A DNA stretch of 7,694 nucleotides from Lachnospiraceae bacterium (lineage in GTDB: Bacteria > Bacillota > Clostridia > Lachnospirales > Lachnospiraceae): NCBI GenBank assembly GCA_022798035.1, contig JAAWLS010000106.1, forward strand, positions 1 through 7,694. Direction: 5' to 3'. The notes below the pieces were generated by a model that did no database searches, was not told the origin of the DNA, and saw only the letters and a program-made list of their open reading frames with translations. The position numbers and the translations under genes are program-made. Shown piece by piece: positions 1-6,630 of the stretch; position 1 is the stretch's first letter, and each line of letters begins with the position of its first letter.

Positions 1-2
1 AC

Positions 3-1316
3 GGGAACCAGCGGGCTCTTGAGATGGCAGAGAAAACATTAATGCAGATGTATCGGGGAGGAATCTTTGACCATATTGGAGGAGGATTTTCCAGGTATTC
101 CACAGATGATTATTTTTTGGTGCCCCATTTTGAAAAAATGCTATATGACAATGCCCTGCTTCTCATGAGTTATGCGCAGGCTTTTTCTATTACTCAAAAA
201 GAGGAGTATCAAAAAGCAGCACGAAAAACAGCCCAGTATATCCGCCGGGAAATGACAGATTCCCAAGGAGGATTTTATTCGGCTCAGGATGCGGACAGCG
301 ACGGAGTGGAGGGAAAATACTATACATTTTCCTATGAAGAGCTGACGTTGCTGCTGGGCAGGTCTGTGGGAAGAAAATTCAACAAATATTTTAACATTAC
401 CAGGAAAGGAAATTTTGAGGGAAAAAGTATACCGAACCGCTTGGAGCACGGACAGGAGAAAGAGAATGCACATCCGTCATGGGAGCATGAGAAATCTCAT
501 ACAGAGCCGGAACGGCTTCTGCCCAAAGTGTATATTTACCGAAGACAGAGAAACGGAATTTTTTTGGATGATAAAATTCTTACCTCCTGGAATGGACTTA
601 TGATTGGAGCTTTTGCCAGAATGTTTCGTGTGTTTGGACAGGAATACTATTTGAATCAGGCAAAAGCGGCCTGTCGTTTTCTGGAAAGTCATCAGGAAGA
701 ACCTGAGATGCTGTTTGTAAGTTACCGGGCCGGAAAGTGTCAGGGCAGGGGATTCTTGGAGGATTATGCATTTTATGCATTTGGACTTTTGGAACTTTAC
801 GGCGCGTCATTGGAGATAAATTATCTGGAACGGGCAGTTAAATATTGTAAGAAGGCGGTTGAGCTCTTTGGAGATGAGAAACAAGGGGGCTTCTTTTTGT
901 ATGGAAGGGAAAATGAGCCTCTTATCACCGTGTGCAAGGAGACCTACGACGGAGCCATTCCAAGCGGCAACTCAGTTATGGCTTATAATTTTGTAAAATT
1001 ATGGCAGATTACCGGAGAAAAAGAATGGAAAAAGCAGGTCGAGAGGCAGTTGAATTTTCTGGCGTCTGCAGCAGAGAATCATCCGGCTGGGTACAGTTTC
1101 TTCTTGCTGACATGTCTGCGGTATCAGAACCCTCCCCGGCACATTGTATGTGTTTTGAAAGAAGAAAAAGATTTGAAGGAGCTGAGAAAAAGATATGGAG
1201 GAGAGGGAGATATTCTGATTTTGAGAAAAGAAAAGGGAGATTACAAAAAAATAAATGGAAGAACAACGCTGTATATCTGCGATGATTGTGTCTGCAGGCC
1301 GCCGATAAATCTGTAA
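3..1316 (+). CDS. YyaL/SPATA20-type (DUF255) protein, C-terminal part
   Basis: This is a partial gene. The reading frame is open from the first bases, and seven codons precede the first ATG at 24 (residues GNQRALE, then MAEKTL). That ATG is therefore internal and the true start lies before the window. Numbering from it, I see HFEKMLYDNALL (35-46), GGFYSAQDADSDG (82-94), a DDKILTSWNGLM block (182-193), YDGAIPSGNSV (308-318) and the C-terminal CDDCVCRPP (419-427). These are hallmarks of the YyaL/SPATA20 family, in which an N-terminal thioredoxin-like DUF255 domain (here off-window) is followed by an alpha/alpha barrel resembling N-acylglucosamine 2-epimerases. Full proteins are usually near 650-700 residues, so about two thirds is present. 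The biochemical role of the family is not settled; a cytosolic location is likely. The next gene has its own promoter, so this gene is probably the end of a separate unit, although I see no clear terminator after it. Confidence 0.9.
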   Translation, partial: GNQRALEMAEKTLMQMYRGGIFDHIGGGFSRYSTDDYFLVPHFEKMLYDNALLLMSYAQAFSITQKEEYQKAARKTAQYIRREMTDSQGGFYSAQDADSDGVEGKYYTFSYEELTLLLGRSVGRKFNKYFNITRKGNFEGKSIPNRLEHGQEKENAHPSWEHEKSHTEPERLLPKVYIYRRQRNGIFLDDKILTSWNGLMIGAFARMFRVFGQEYYLNQAKAACRFLESHQEEPEMLFVSYRAGKCQGRGFLEDYAFYAFGLLELYGASLEINYLERAVKYCKKAVELFGDEKQGGFFLYGRENEPLITVCKETYDGAIPSGNSVMAYNFVKLWQITGEKEWKKQVERQLNFLASAAENHPAGYSFFLLTCLRYQNPPRHIVCVLKEEKDLKELRKRYGGEGDILILRKEKGDYKKINGRTTLYICDDCVCRPPINL

Positions 1317-1331
1317 TGTTGTAAATATTCC

Positions 1332-1360
1332 TTGTGATACCTTTTCAAAAGATGTATAAT
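1332..1360 (+). promoter_or_regulatory. Sigma-A-type promoter for the ycxB-like/tsaE/tsaB/rimI unit
   Basis: A TTGTGA -35 box (1332-1337) and a perfect TATAAT -10 box (1355-1360) are separated by exactly 17 bases. They lie in the gap between the YyaL-type gene and the YcxB-like gene, with transcription expected to start near 1367. The downstream start at 1408 has AAGGAG at 1395-1400. No further clear promoter is seen before rimI ends, so this one probably serves four genes. The boxes are seen directly; activity is inferred. Confidence 0.7.
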
Positions 1361-1407
1361 ATCCACATGCATTGCAAGGATAACAGAATTGGAAAAGGAG
1401 TACGGGA

Positions 1408-1917
1408 ATGTCAGCAGAATTTGAAGTAACGCTTACAGATAAAGATATGTATCGGTTTAACCTGTATCATGCCTACCATGGATTTCAGGGAGTTATTGCA
1501 ACCCTGGTAGGAATTTGGGTTTTGGTTATGGCGGTTATCACTTTTGAGAAAGTGGGGATTATGTATACCATATTGTATCTTGTATTTGGAGTTGTATTTC
1601 TGGTATATGTGCCGGTCAGCTTGTATTTGCGCTCAAAACGTCAGATACAGGCTTCTGCAGTTTTAAAACAGGCCCTCCGCTACCGGGTGGACGACGATGG
1701 AATCCATGTATTTCAGGGAGAGGAGACGGCAGACCTGCAGTGGAAACAGATTTATAAAATAGCTGCCACCAAGAGCCATCTCTTAATTTACAGCAGCAGG
1801 GTAAATGCCTATGTAATTCCAAGAGAGGCAGTGGGAGACCAGTATGAGACAGTGGTGGGCCTTGCAGTGAATCATTTGGAAGGGTACCGTCTGAAATTAA
1901 ATCCTTTTTCTATTTAG
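1408..1917 (+). CDS. YcxB-like two-TM membrane protein
   Basis: The product has 169 residues. A short soluble N-terminus (1-27) is followed by two hydrophobic segments at about 28-46 and 52-74, separated by the short loop FEKVG, and then a basic stretch (RSKRQ). The C-terminal soluble domain contains YRVDDDGIHV (92-101), DLQWKQIYKI (109-118), and LLIYSSRVNAYVIPRE (125-140). This pattern of a predicted beta-rich domain with 'W..I.KI' and '..YVIPRE' after two TM helices matches the YcxB-like family, whose function is unknown. The start is well supported by AAGGAG seven bases upstream. It is the first gene after the promoter at 1332-1360 and is followed by tsaE after 49 bases. Co-transcription with t6A genes does not by itself imply a role in tRNA modification. 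Family assignment is fairly sure; function is not known. Confidence 0.8.
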   Translation: MSAEFEVTLTDKDMYRFNLYHAYHGFQGVIATLVGIWVLVMAVITFEKVGIMYTILYLVFGVVFLVYVPVSLYLRSKRQIQASAVLKQALRYRVDDDGIHVFQGEETADLQWKQIYKIAATKSHLLIYSSRVNAYVIPREAVGDQYETVVGLAVNHLEGYRLKLNPFSI

Positions 1918-1966
1918 GGAAAGCATTTGAAAAAAGACAGTGTCACACAGAAAGATTGAGGATGAT

Positions 1967-2401
1967 ATGCAGATAAAAGAAACGTTTTCTCCAGAAGAGA
2001 CATTCCGGTTCGGGCAGAAGCTGGGAGAACAGGCGCAGCCCGGGGAAATCTATACGCTGGTGGGTGATTTAGGTACTGGAAAAACAGTTCTGACCCAGGG
2101 AATCGCCAGTGGTCTGGGAATCACAGAGCCCATTTGCAGCCCTACTTTTACTGTGGTACAGGTGTACGAAGAAGGCAGAATGCCCCTGTATCATTTTGAT
2201 GTGTATCGGATTGGAGATATGGAAGAGATGGAAGAAATCGGATATGAAGATTACTTCTACGGCCAGGGGTTGACAATGATAGAATGGGCGAATCTGATTC
2301 AGGAAATTCTTCCGGATTGTCACAGAGAGATTCGAATTGAGAAAGATTTGGAAAAAGGATTTGATTATCGCAGAATTGTAATAAGCGGGGGAAATATATG
2401 A
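1967..2401 (+). CDS. tsaE: TsaE, ATPase of tRNA t6A37 synthesis
   Basis: TsaE is the small P-loop ATPase that works with TsaB and TsaD to transfer the threonylcarbamoyl group to A37 of ANN-decoding tRNAs in the cytoplasm. Counting from the ATG at 1967 (144 residues), I see a Walker A motif GDLGTGKT (33-40), SPTFTVV (58-64), YHFDVYRIGD (75-84) and IEWANLI (105-111), all in the family's usual order. I chose this ATG because GAGG lies five bases upstream and the protein then begins MQIKETFSPEET, as TsaE proteins do. A GTG at 1940 would add nine residues but has no good ribosome binding site. The stop overlaps the tsaB start in an ATGA arrangement, so translation is probably coupled. The length is normal for the family. 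Confidence 0.95.
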   Translation: MQIKETFSPEETFRFGQKLGEQAQPGEIYTLVGDLGTGKTVLTQGIASGLGITEPICSPTFTVVQVYEEGRMPLYHFDVYRIGDMEEMEEIGYEDYFYGQGLTMIEWANLIQEILPDCHREIRIEKDLEKGFDYRRIVISGGNI

Positions 2402-3117
2402 AAATTTTAGGACTGGACAGCTCCGGACTGGTGGCAGGCGTGGCAGTTGTGGAGGACGATAATCTGCTGGCGGAATATACAGTCAACTATAAAAAGACTC
2501 ATTCTCAGACACTGCTTCCTATGCTGGATGCAGTTGTGAAGATGATAGAGCTGGATATAAATACGATAGACGCCATTGCTGTGACAGGGGGCCCCGGCTC
2601 TTTTACAGGCCTGCGGATTGGTTCCGCCACAGCCAAAGGTCTGGGATTTGCCCTGAAAAAACCTCTGATACAAATACCAACCGTGGATGGACTTGCCTAT
2701 AACCTTTACGGCAGTAAAGATATGGTATGCCCCATTATGGATGCCAGAAGGAATCAGACTTATACTGGGTTGTACGAGTTTACAGAAGATGGAATGGAAG
2801 TACTGTTAGCGCAATGTGCAGTGGAAATCAGTGAAATCATAGAGAAGATAAATGAGCGAAACCGTTCCGTGATATTTTTGGGAGATGGTGTTCCAGTATT
2901 TCGAAATTATATACAGGAGCACTGCCAGGTGTCCTTTTCTTTTGCCCCGGCGCATTTGAACAAACAGCGGGCGGCGGCGGTGGCGGCGCTGGCATTTACG
3001 TATTATCAGGAAGGAAAAATTGAAACGGCGGCAGAACACAGGCCAGATTATCTGCGCCTGTCCCAGGCAGAGCGGGAGCGGCTGGCCCAGGAGCACTCTG
3101 AAAAAGCAGATTCCTAG
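2398..3117 (+). CDS. tsaB: TsaB, TsaD partner in tRNA t6A37 synthesis
   Basis: TsaB (YeaZ) is the inactive paralogue of TsaD and serves as its dimerisation partner in the t6A complex. The 239-residue product begins MKILGLDSSG, the ASKHA-type first strand and phosphate loop. It carries the family signature GGPGSFTGLRIGSA (64-77), DAR at 115-117 and the C-terminal PDYLRLSQAERE (216-227). TsaD's metal-binding HxxxH motif is absent, as expected. Length is typical. A GGGGGA ribosome binding site (2387-2392) lies inside the end of tsaE, and the genes overlap by four bases. The next gene, rimI, follows after 71 bases, in the common tsaE-tsaB-rimI order. Confidence 0.95.
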   Translation: MKILGLDSSGLVAGVAVVEDDNLLAEYTVNYKKTHSQTLLPMLDAVVKMIELDINTIDAIAVTGGPGSFTGLRIGSATAKGLGFALKKPLIQIPTVDGLAYNLYGSKDMVCPIMDARRNQTYTGLYEFTEDGMEVLLAQCAVEISEIIEKINERNRSVIFLGDGVPVFRNYIQEHCQVSFSFAPAHLNKQRAAAVAALAFTYYQEGKIETAAEHRPDYLRLSQAERERLAQEHSEKADS

Positions 3118-3188
3118 CCAGTCCAGGTCAAAAGTATTTTTTATACTGGAGTCAGAGATGGGGACTGCGGTATCAGACAGGTGAACAT

Positions 3189-3635
3189 ATGAAAGAAAAT
3201 CAATTTCAGTTTCGAAAAATGGAAGCAGAGGATATTCCCGCTGTTGCTTCCCTGGAAAACCAGCTGTTTACCAGGCCGTGGTCGGAACAAGCTTTCCTGC
3301 AGGCTATGGAACAAGACACATTGTTTGTAGTAGTATTGGATGGTAATACTATAGTGGGATACAGCGGAATGTATTGTTCTCTGCCAGAAGGAGAAATTAC
3401 CAATGTTGCAGTAGCCCCTTCCAGACACAGGCAGGGAATTGGACGTATGCTTCTCAGCTATTTGCTGAAGCAGGCAGAAGAAAAGGGGATATGCCGTATT
3501 ATTCTGGAGGTGCGGATATCCAACAGAAAGGCTATCGGCCTATATAAAAGTATGGGATTTCAAAATTGCGGGATTCGGAGAAATTTTTACGAAATGCCCA
3601 GAGAAGACGGAATCGTAATGGTACTTGAAAATTGA
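3189..3635 (+). CDS. rimI: RimI-type GNAT N-acetyltransferase
   Basis: RimI acetylates protein N-termini, classically ribosomal protein S18, using acetyl-CoA. The 148-residue product is a single GNAT domain. It shows EITNVAVAPSRHRQGIGR (69-86, motif A and the acetyl-CoA loop), LEVRISNRKAIGLYKSMGF (106-124) and RRNFYEMPREDGIVM (130-144), where RimI proteins usually have a Tyr-rich segment and an Asp. E107 and Y119 line up with E. coli RimI residues proposed as catalytic. The residue three before the first loop glycine is H80, where GNAT enzymes usually have Gln or Arg. The ribosome binding site is a modest AGGTGA (3179-3184) four bases before the ATG. Its place after tsaB supports the RimI call over another GNAT; the substrate remains inferred. 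Confidence 0.9.
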   Translation: MKENQFQFRKMEAEDIPAVASLENQLFTRPWSEQAFLQAMEQDTLFVVVLDGNTIVGYSGMYCSLPEGEITNVAVAPSRHRQGIGRMLLSYLLKQAEEKGICRIILEVRISNRKAIGLYKSMGFQNCGIRRNFYEMPREDGIVMVLEN

Positions 3636-3653
3636 CAAAGAACATTTTTGAAC

Positions 3654-3702
3654 AGGGAGGATTGCTGCAGTGCAGCAGTCCTTGGATAGAATTCCCTCTT
3701 TT
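3654..3702 (+). other. Hairpin after rimI, possible terminator
   Basis: A 10-bp stem, 3659-3668 with 3672-3681 (one T-G wobble), closes on a three-base loop AGT. An outer AGGGA (3654-3658) can also pair with TCCCT (3693-3697), leaving an 11-base bulge on the right, and CTTTT follows at once (3698-3702). The inner stem is strong, but it is not itself followed by a T run, so this is not a textbook intrinsic terminator. It starts 18 bases after the rimI stop and could end or attenuate the upstream transcription unit. Confidence 0.45.
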
Positions 3703-3728
3703 AAAGAGTATGCCGTGTTCGCTATAAT
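3700..3728 (+). promoter_or_regulatory. Candidate promoter for the CxxC protein and rnz
   Basis: A perfect TATAAT -10 box (3723-3728) lies 17 bases after a weak -35 box TTTAAA (3700-3705, four of six consensus bases). Its place between a hairpin and a strongly ribosome-bound gene start fits a new transcription unit for the genes at 3815 and 4054 onward. The weak -35 box keeps confidence moderate. Confidence 0.4.
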
Positions 3729-3774
3729 AGAAAAAAGGGCGGAAACATCCTTTTTGAGCCTATGATATTTGGGA

Positions 3775-3789
3775 AAATACGCGGTATTT
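3775..3789. repeat. Perfect 6-bp inverted repeat in leader
   Basis: AAATAC (3775-3780) and GTATTT (3784-3789) are exact reverse complements separated by GCG. The element lies between the candidate promoter and the gene starting at 3815. It could be an operator half-site pair or a small RNA hairpin. At this length chance cannot be excluded. Confidence 0.3.
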
Positions 3790-3814
3790 CAATGCAATTA
3801 AGGGAGGACGGCAG

Positions 3815-4042
3815 ATGAAGACAGAGAAACAGGAGATTGTATGTAATTGCTGTAAAAAAATAATGGGAAGAACAGATAAGATTCCCGTGGTGGAATATCT
3901 TCATGTGGAAAAAGAGTGGGGATATTTTTCAGAGAAAGATGGAGAAAAGCAGGAATTTGACATTTGCGAATCCTGCTATGATAAATGGGTGAAAAGTTTC
4001 CAAATTCCCATAGTGAGTAAAGAGGTTACAGAGTTAGTCTGA
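3815..4042 (+). CDS. Small two-CxxC (zinc-ribbon-like) protein, unknown function
   Basis: I do not recognise this 75-residue protein by name. It has two cysteine pairs, C10-x-x-C13 (within CNCC, with an extra C12) and C51-x-x-C54 (CESC), about 37 residues apart. This is the layout of a zinc ribbon or small treble-clef-like metal-binding domain. The region between them is rich in charged residues and predicted strands, and there is no signal peptide or TM segment, so the protein is probably cytosolic. GGGAGG (3802-3807) seven bases before the ATG is a strong ribosome binding site and makes it a credible real gene. It has a candidate promoter of its own and ends 11 bases before the RNase Z-like gene, so the two are probably co-transcribed. 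Metal binding is inferred from the cysteines. A role in nucleic acid or protein interaction would be a guess. Confidence 0.75.
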   Translation: MKTEKQEIVCNCCKKIMGRTDKIPVVEYLHVEKEWGYFSEKDGEKQEFDICESCYDKWVKSFQIPIVSKEVTELV

Positions 4043-4053
4043 AAGGAAATAGT

Positions 4054-4959
4054 ATGTTAGACGTTTGTTTATTAGGAACTGCAGGGATGATGCCGCTGCC
4101 TTATCGCTGGCTCACTGCGTTGATGACACGGTATAATGGAAGCAGCCTTTTAATCGACTGCGGGGAAGGCACCCAGATTGCCATGAAAGAAAAAGGCTGG
4201 AGTGCAAAGCCAATTGATATCATATGCTTTACCCATTATCATGCGGACCATATCAGCGGACTTCCGGGACTTTTGCTTACCATGGGAAATTCTGAGCGGA
4301 CAGAACCGCTGACTTTGGTGGGCCCAAAAGGGCTGGAACGTGTGGTGAATGCACTTCGTACCATTGCCCCTGAACTGCCTTTTGACATTCGCTATATAGA
4401 ATTAACGCAGCCAGTGGAGCATTTGGAAGAGCGGGGATATCACATCACTGCCTTTCGGGTGAATCATAATGTGGTGTGTTATGGATACACTATTGAGATT
4501 CCGCGGGCCGGGGAATTTCAGGTGGATGCTGCTGTGGCTCTTGGGATTCCCAAGAACTGCTGGGGCAGGCTGCAGAAGGGAGAAATTCTTACGATAGACG
4601 GTGAGACATACACTCCGGATATGGTGCTGGGGGCGCCCAGAAAGGGAATCAAATTAACTTACTGTACGGATACGAGGCCGGTGCCATCTATTACGGAAAA
4701 TGCCCAAAATGCCGATTTATTGATTATAGAAGGAATGTATGCGGAAAAGGAAAAAGAAGCCAAAGCCAGACAATACAAACATATGACTTTTTATGAGGCG
4801 GCGGAAATTGCAAGAGATGCAGAGGTTTCGAGGATGTGGCTTACCCATTTCAGTCCTTCGCTGGTACGGGGAGAGGATTATATGGATGAGGTACGCCGTA
4901 TTTATCCAAATGCACAGCTTGGAAAAGACGGCAAAACGCTGGAATTAGATTTTGAATAA
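4054..4959 (+). CDS. rnz: RNase Z-like metallo-beta-lactamase (tRNA 3' processing)
   Basis: RNase Z cuts tRNA precursors just after the discriminator base, a step needed for tRNAs whose genes lack CCA. The 301-residue product is near the usual bacterial length. It has DCGEGTQ (35-41), the metal motif HYHADH (61-66) followed by ISGLPGLL (67-74), then H138, D206 in CTDTRP, H243 in KHMT and H265 in LTHFSP, which together make up the two-zinc site and the family's late histidines. Unusual features are the N-terminal GTAGMMPLPYRWLT, where typical RNase Z has a GTSxGxPTxxRN-like motif, CTDTRP for the usual GDTRP, and GIPKNC where the arm region usually reads GVPPGP. A different phosphodiesterase of the same superfamily is therefore possible, but tRNase Z is the best call. 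The ribosome binding site is AGGA (4044-4047), close behind the small CxxC gene. Confidence 0.85.
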   Translation: MLDVCLLGTAGMMPLPYRWLTALMTRYNGSSLLIDCGEGTQIAMKEKGWSAKPIDIICFTHYHADHISGLPGLLLTMGNSERTEPLTLVGPKGLERVVNALRTIAPELPFDIRYIELTQPVEHLEERGYHITAFRVNHNVVCYGYTIEIPRAGEFQVDAAVALGIPKNCWGRLQKGEILTIDGETYTPDMVLGAPRKGIKLTYCTDTRPVPSITENAQNADLLIIEGMYAEKEKEAKARQYKHMTFYEAAEIARDAEVSRMWLTHFSPSLVRGEDYMDEVRRIYPNAQLGKDGKTLELDFE

Positions 4960-5035
4960 ATTCAGGGGGTATTTTACGTTTCCGGATATATGGAGCAGCA
5001 GTTAGGGGATAAGCAGGGGAAGGGAGGAATATTGT

Positions 5036-5596
5036 ATGAAAAAGAGCAGTCTGAAAACAAGTATCATAGTGATTCTCTGTGCAGCTTTGTGCCTGGGATA
5101 TTATTATTATTTGTCTCACCGCGATACTGGGAAAGAAGGCGAAATGTCGGAGGTGGAGATGATTGTCTCCAAAGATTTGGAGAATTCTTATCCCAAAACA
5201 GCCCGTGAGGTAGTCAAATTTTACAATCGTATCTTAGAGTGTTATTACAGCCGGGAATACAGCGAGGAGCAATTGGCAAGAATGACAGAGCAGGCCAGGC
5301 TCCTGATGGATGAGGAGCTGAGACAGAATAATCCTTCAGAGAGCTATTTAGAATCTGTAAAAGCAGATATTAACAGCTACGTGGAGGACAAAAAAAGTAT
5401 TTCTGATGTGAACGTGGAAGGAAGCAAAGAGATTGAGTACAAGACGAAAAACGGGCAGGATTATGCCTATGTGGACGTATCATATTTTCTGAAAAACAGA
5501 AAAGGCGATAAGAAATCCGGACGGAGCAGCCAGACTTATATTTTGCGGAAGGATGAAGACAGCAAATGGAGGATATTGGGATTTTATCAGGAATAA
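5036..5596 (+). CDS. Signal-anchored extracytoplasmic protein, unknown function
   Basis: I cannot name this 186-residue protein. It begins MKKSSLKTS and runs into one hydrophobic segment (about 8-27, ending GYYYYLS). This reads as an N-terminal signal anchor with the rest outside the membrane. Cysteines 15 and 19 do not form a clear lipobox, so a lipoprotein is unlikely. Residues 50-120 look helical and charged. The C-terminal part, with [10 protein letters not shown] (143-152) and [19 protein letters not shown] (165-183), has the alternating-strand look and 'W+I.GF' ending seen in NTF2-like or DUF4878-like lipoprotein domains; that comparison is only suggestive. The start is firm, with AGGGAGGA (5021-5028) upstream. 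Its last 31 bases overlap tsaD, which probably ties tsaD translation to it. Confidence 0.75.
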   Translation: MKKSSLKTSIIVILCAALCLGYYYYLSHRDTGKEGEMSEVEMIVSKDLENSYPKTAREVVKFYNRILECYYSREYSEEQLARMTEQARLLMDEELRQNNPSESYLESVKADINSYVEDKKSISDVNVEGSKEIEYKTKNGQDYAYVDVSYFLKNRKGDKKSGRSSQTYILRKDEDSKWRILGFYQE

Positions 5597-6630
5597 ACAA
5601 AGAAACAGACAAAGAAACGGTAATACTGGCAATTGAGAGTTCCTGTGACGAGACGGCGGCTGCCGTGGTCAAAAATGGAAGAGAAGTATTGTCTAATATT
5701 ATTTCTTCTCAGATTGATTTACATACCCTGTATGGAGGGGTGGTGCCTGAAATTGCTTCCAGAAAACATATAGAGAGAATTAATCAGGTGATTGAAGAAG
5801 CTTTGACCGAGGCAGGCATGGCACTTGAGGATATGGATGCTGTAGCAGTTACTTATGGGCCAGGTCTTGTAGGAGCGCTGCTTGTGGGAGTAGCAGAAGC
5901 AAAGGCCATTGCCTATGGGGCAGGTAAGCCTTTGATAGGAGTACATCATATTGAAGGCCATATCAGTGCAAACTATATCGAAAATAAAGACCTGGAGCCG
6001 CCGTTCTTATGTCTGGTGGTGTCTGGGGGACACACCCATTTAGTCAAAGTGACAGATTACGGCGTTTATGAAATTCTGGGGCGGACCAGAGATGACGCGG
6101 CAGGAGAAGCCTTTGATAAAGTGGCGCGGGCAATAGGGCTGGGCTATCCAGGCGGACCCAAAATTGAGAAGGCTGCTCAAAAAGGGAATTCGGAGGCTGT
6201 CACATTTCCCAAAGCAAAAGTGGCGGAGAATCCTTACGATTTCAGTTTCAGCGGGGTGAAGTCTGCAGTGCTTAACTATATCAATGGATGCCGGATGAAA
6301 AATATTCCGATTGCGGCAGAAGATATAGCGGCATCTTTTCAGAAAGCAGTGACAGAGGTATTGATTGAACACGCAATGCTGGCGGCAGAGGAATTTCAAA
6401 TGGATAAATTTGCCATTGCAGGAGGTGTGGCCTCCAACAGTGCCCTGCGCACCGGAATGGAGAAAGCATGCGCAGAACGAAACATAAAGTTCTTTCATCC
6501 GTCGCCTGTATTCTGCACAGATAATGCGGCGATGATTGGTACAGCGGCTTACTATGAATATCAGGCCGGGAGAAGAGACGGATGGGATTTGAATGCCGTG
6601 CCTAATTTGAAACTGGGGGAAAGAAGATGA
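5566..6630 (+). CDS. tsaD: TsaD, catalytic subunit of tRNA t6A37 synthesis
   Basis: TsaD (formerly YgjD/Gcp) transfers threonylcarbamoyl from its adenylate to A37 of ANN-decoding tRNAs, together with TsaB and TsaE. From the ATG at 5566 (354 residues) I see [16 protein letters not shown] (20-35), the metal site HIEGH (128-132), VSGGHTHL (152-159), [19 protein letters not shown] (179-197), SFSGVKSAV (227-235), [11 protein letters not shown] (285-295) and CTDNAAMIG (317-325). All key residues are present. The conserved part begins only around residue 19, so this start gives an N-terminal extension compared with the family. It is nevertheless the only ATG, GTG or TTG in frame before the conserved core, because the frame is closed by TGA at 5554-5556. 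AAGGA lies 12 bases upstream, a long spacing. The gene overlaps its neighbours on both sides, which suggests coupled translation. Confidence 0.95.
   Translation: MEDIGILSGINKETDKETVILAIESSCDETAAAVVKNGREVLSNIISSQIDLHTLYGGVVPEIASRKHIERINQVIEEALTEAGMALEDMDAVAVTYGPGLVGALLVGVAEAKAIAYGAGKPLIGVHHIEGHISANYIENKDLEPPFLCLVVSGGHTHLVKVTDYGVYEILGRTRDDAAGEAFDKVARAIGLGYPGGPKIEKAAQKGNSEAVTFPKAKVAENPYDFSFSGVKSAVLNYINGCRMKNIPIAAEDIAASFQKAVTEVLIEHAMLAAEEFQMDKFAIAGGVASNSALRTGMEKACAERNIKFFHPSPVFCTDNAAMIGTAAYYEYQAGRRDGWDLNAVPNLKLGERR
5597..5620 (+). repeat. 12-base tandem duplication at the tsaD N-terminus
   Basis: Two adjacent 12-base units, ACAAAGAAACAG (5597-5608) and ACAAAGAAACGG (5609-5620), differ at one base. 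In the tsaD frame they encode NKET and DKET (residues 11-18), just before the conserved core and immediately after the stop of the preceding gene. They keep the frame and lengthen the variable N-terminus. Confidence 0.6.

Noticed and set aside
141..473. Antisense open frames across the protein genes, for example this one opposite the YyaL-type gene.
   Set aside because: They lie opposite strongly conserved coding sequence, and I saw no recognisable protein features in them. They are shadows of the + strand genes.
1940..1966. GTG at 1940 as the tsaE start, adding nine residues.
   Set aside because: There is no good ribosome binding site before it, and the extra residues are unlike TsaE N-termini. 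The ATG at 1967 has GAGG five bases upstream and a family-like beginning.
3133..3147. AGTAT-TTTTT-ATACT inverted repeat between tsaB and rimI, including a TATACT box.
   Set aside because: The stem has only five bp and no T tail follows. The TATACT has no matching -35 box at 16-18 bases. It is probably chance in an A-T rich gap.
3732..3755. A 7-bp hairpin AAAAAGG/CCTTTTT that resembles an intrinsic terminator.
   Set aside because: The stem is mostly A-T with a 10-base loop, and it overlaps the expected start of transcription of the candidate promoter at 3700-3728. It is too weak to call, though it could act on read-through from rimI.
4952..4980. TTGAAT-like -35 box at the end of rnz, considered as a promoter for the membrane-anchored gene.
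   Set aside because: The -10 position at 17 bases reads TACGTT, a poor match. Read-through from rnz is simpler.
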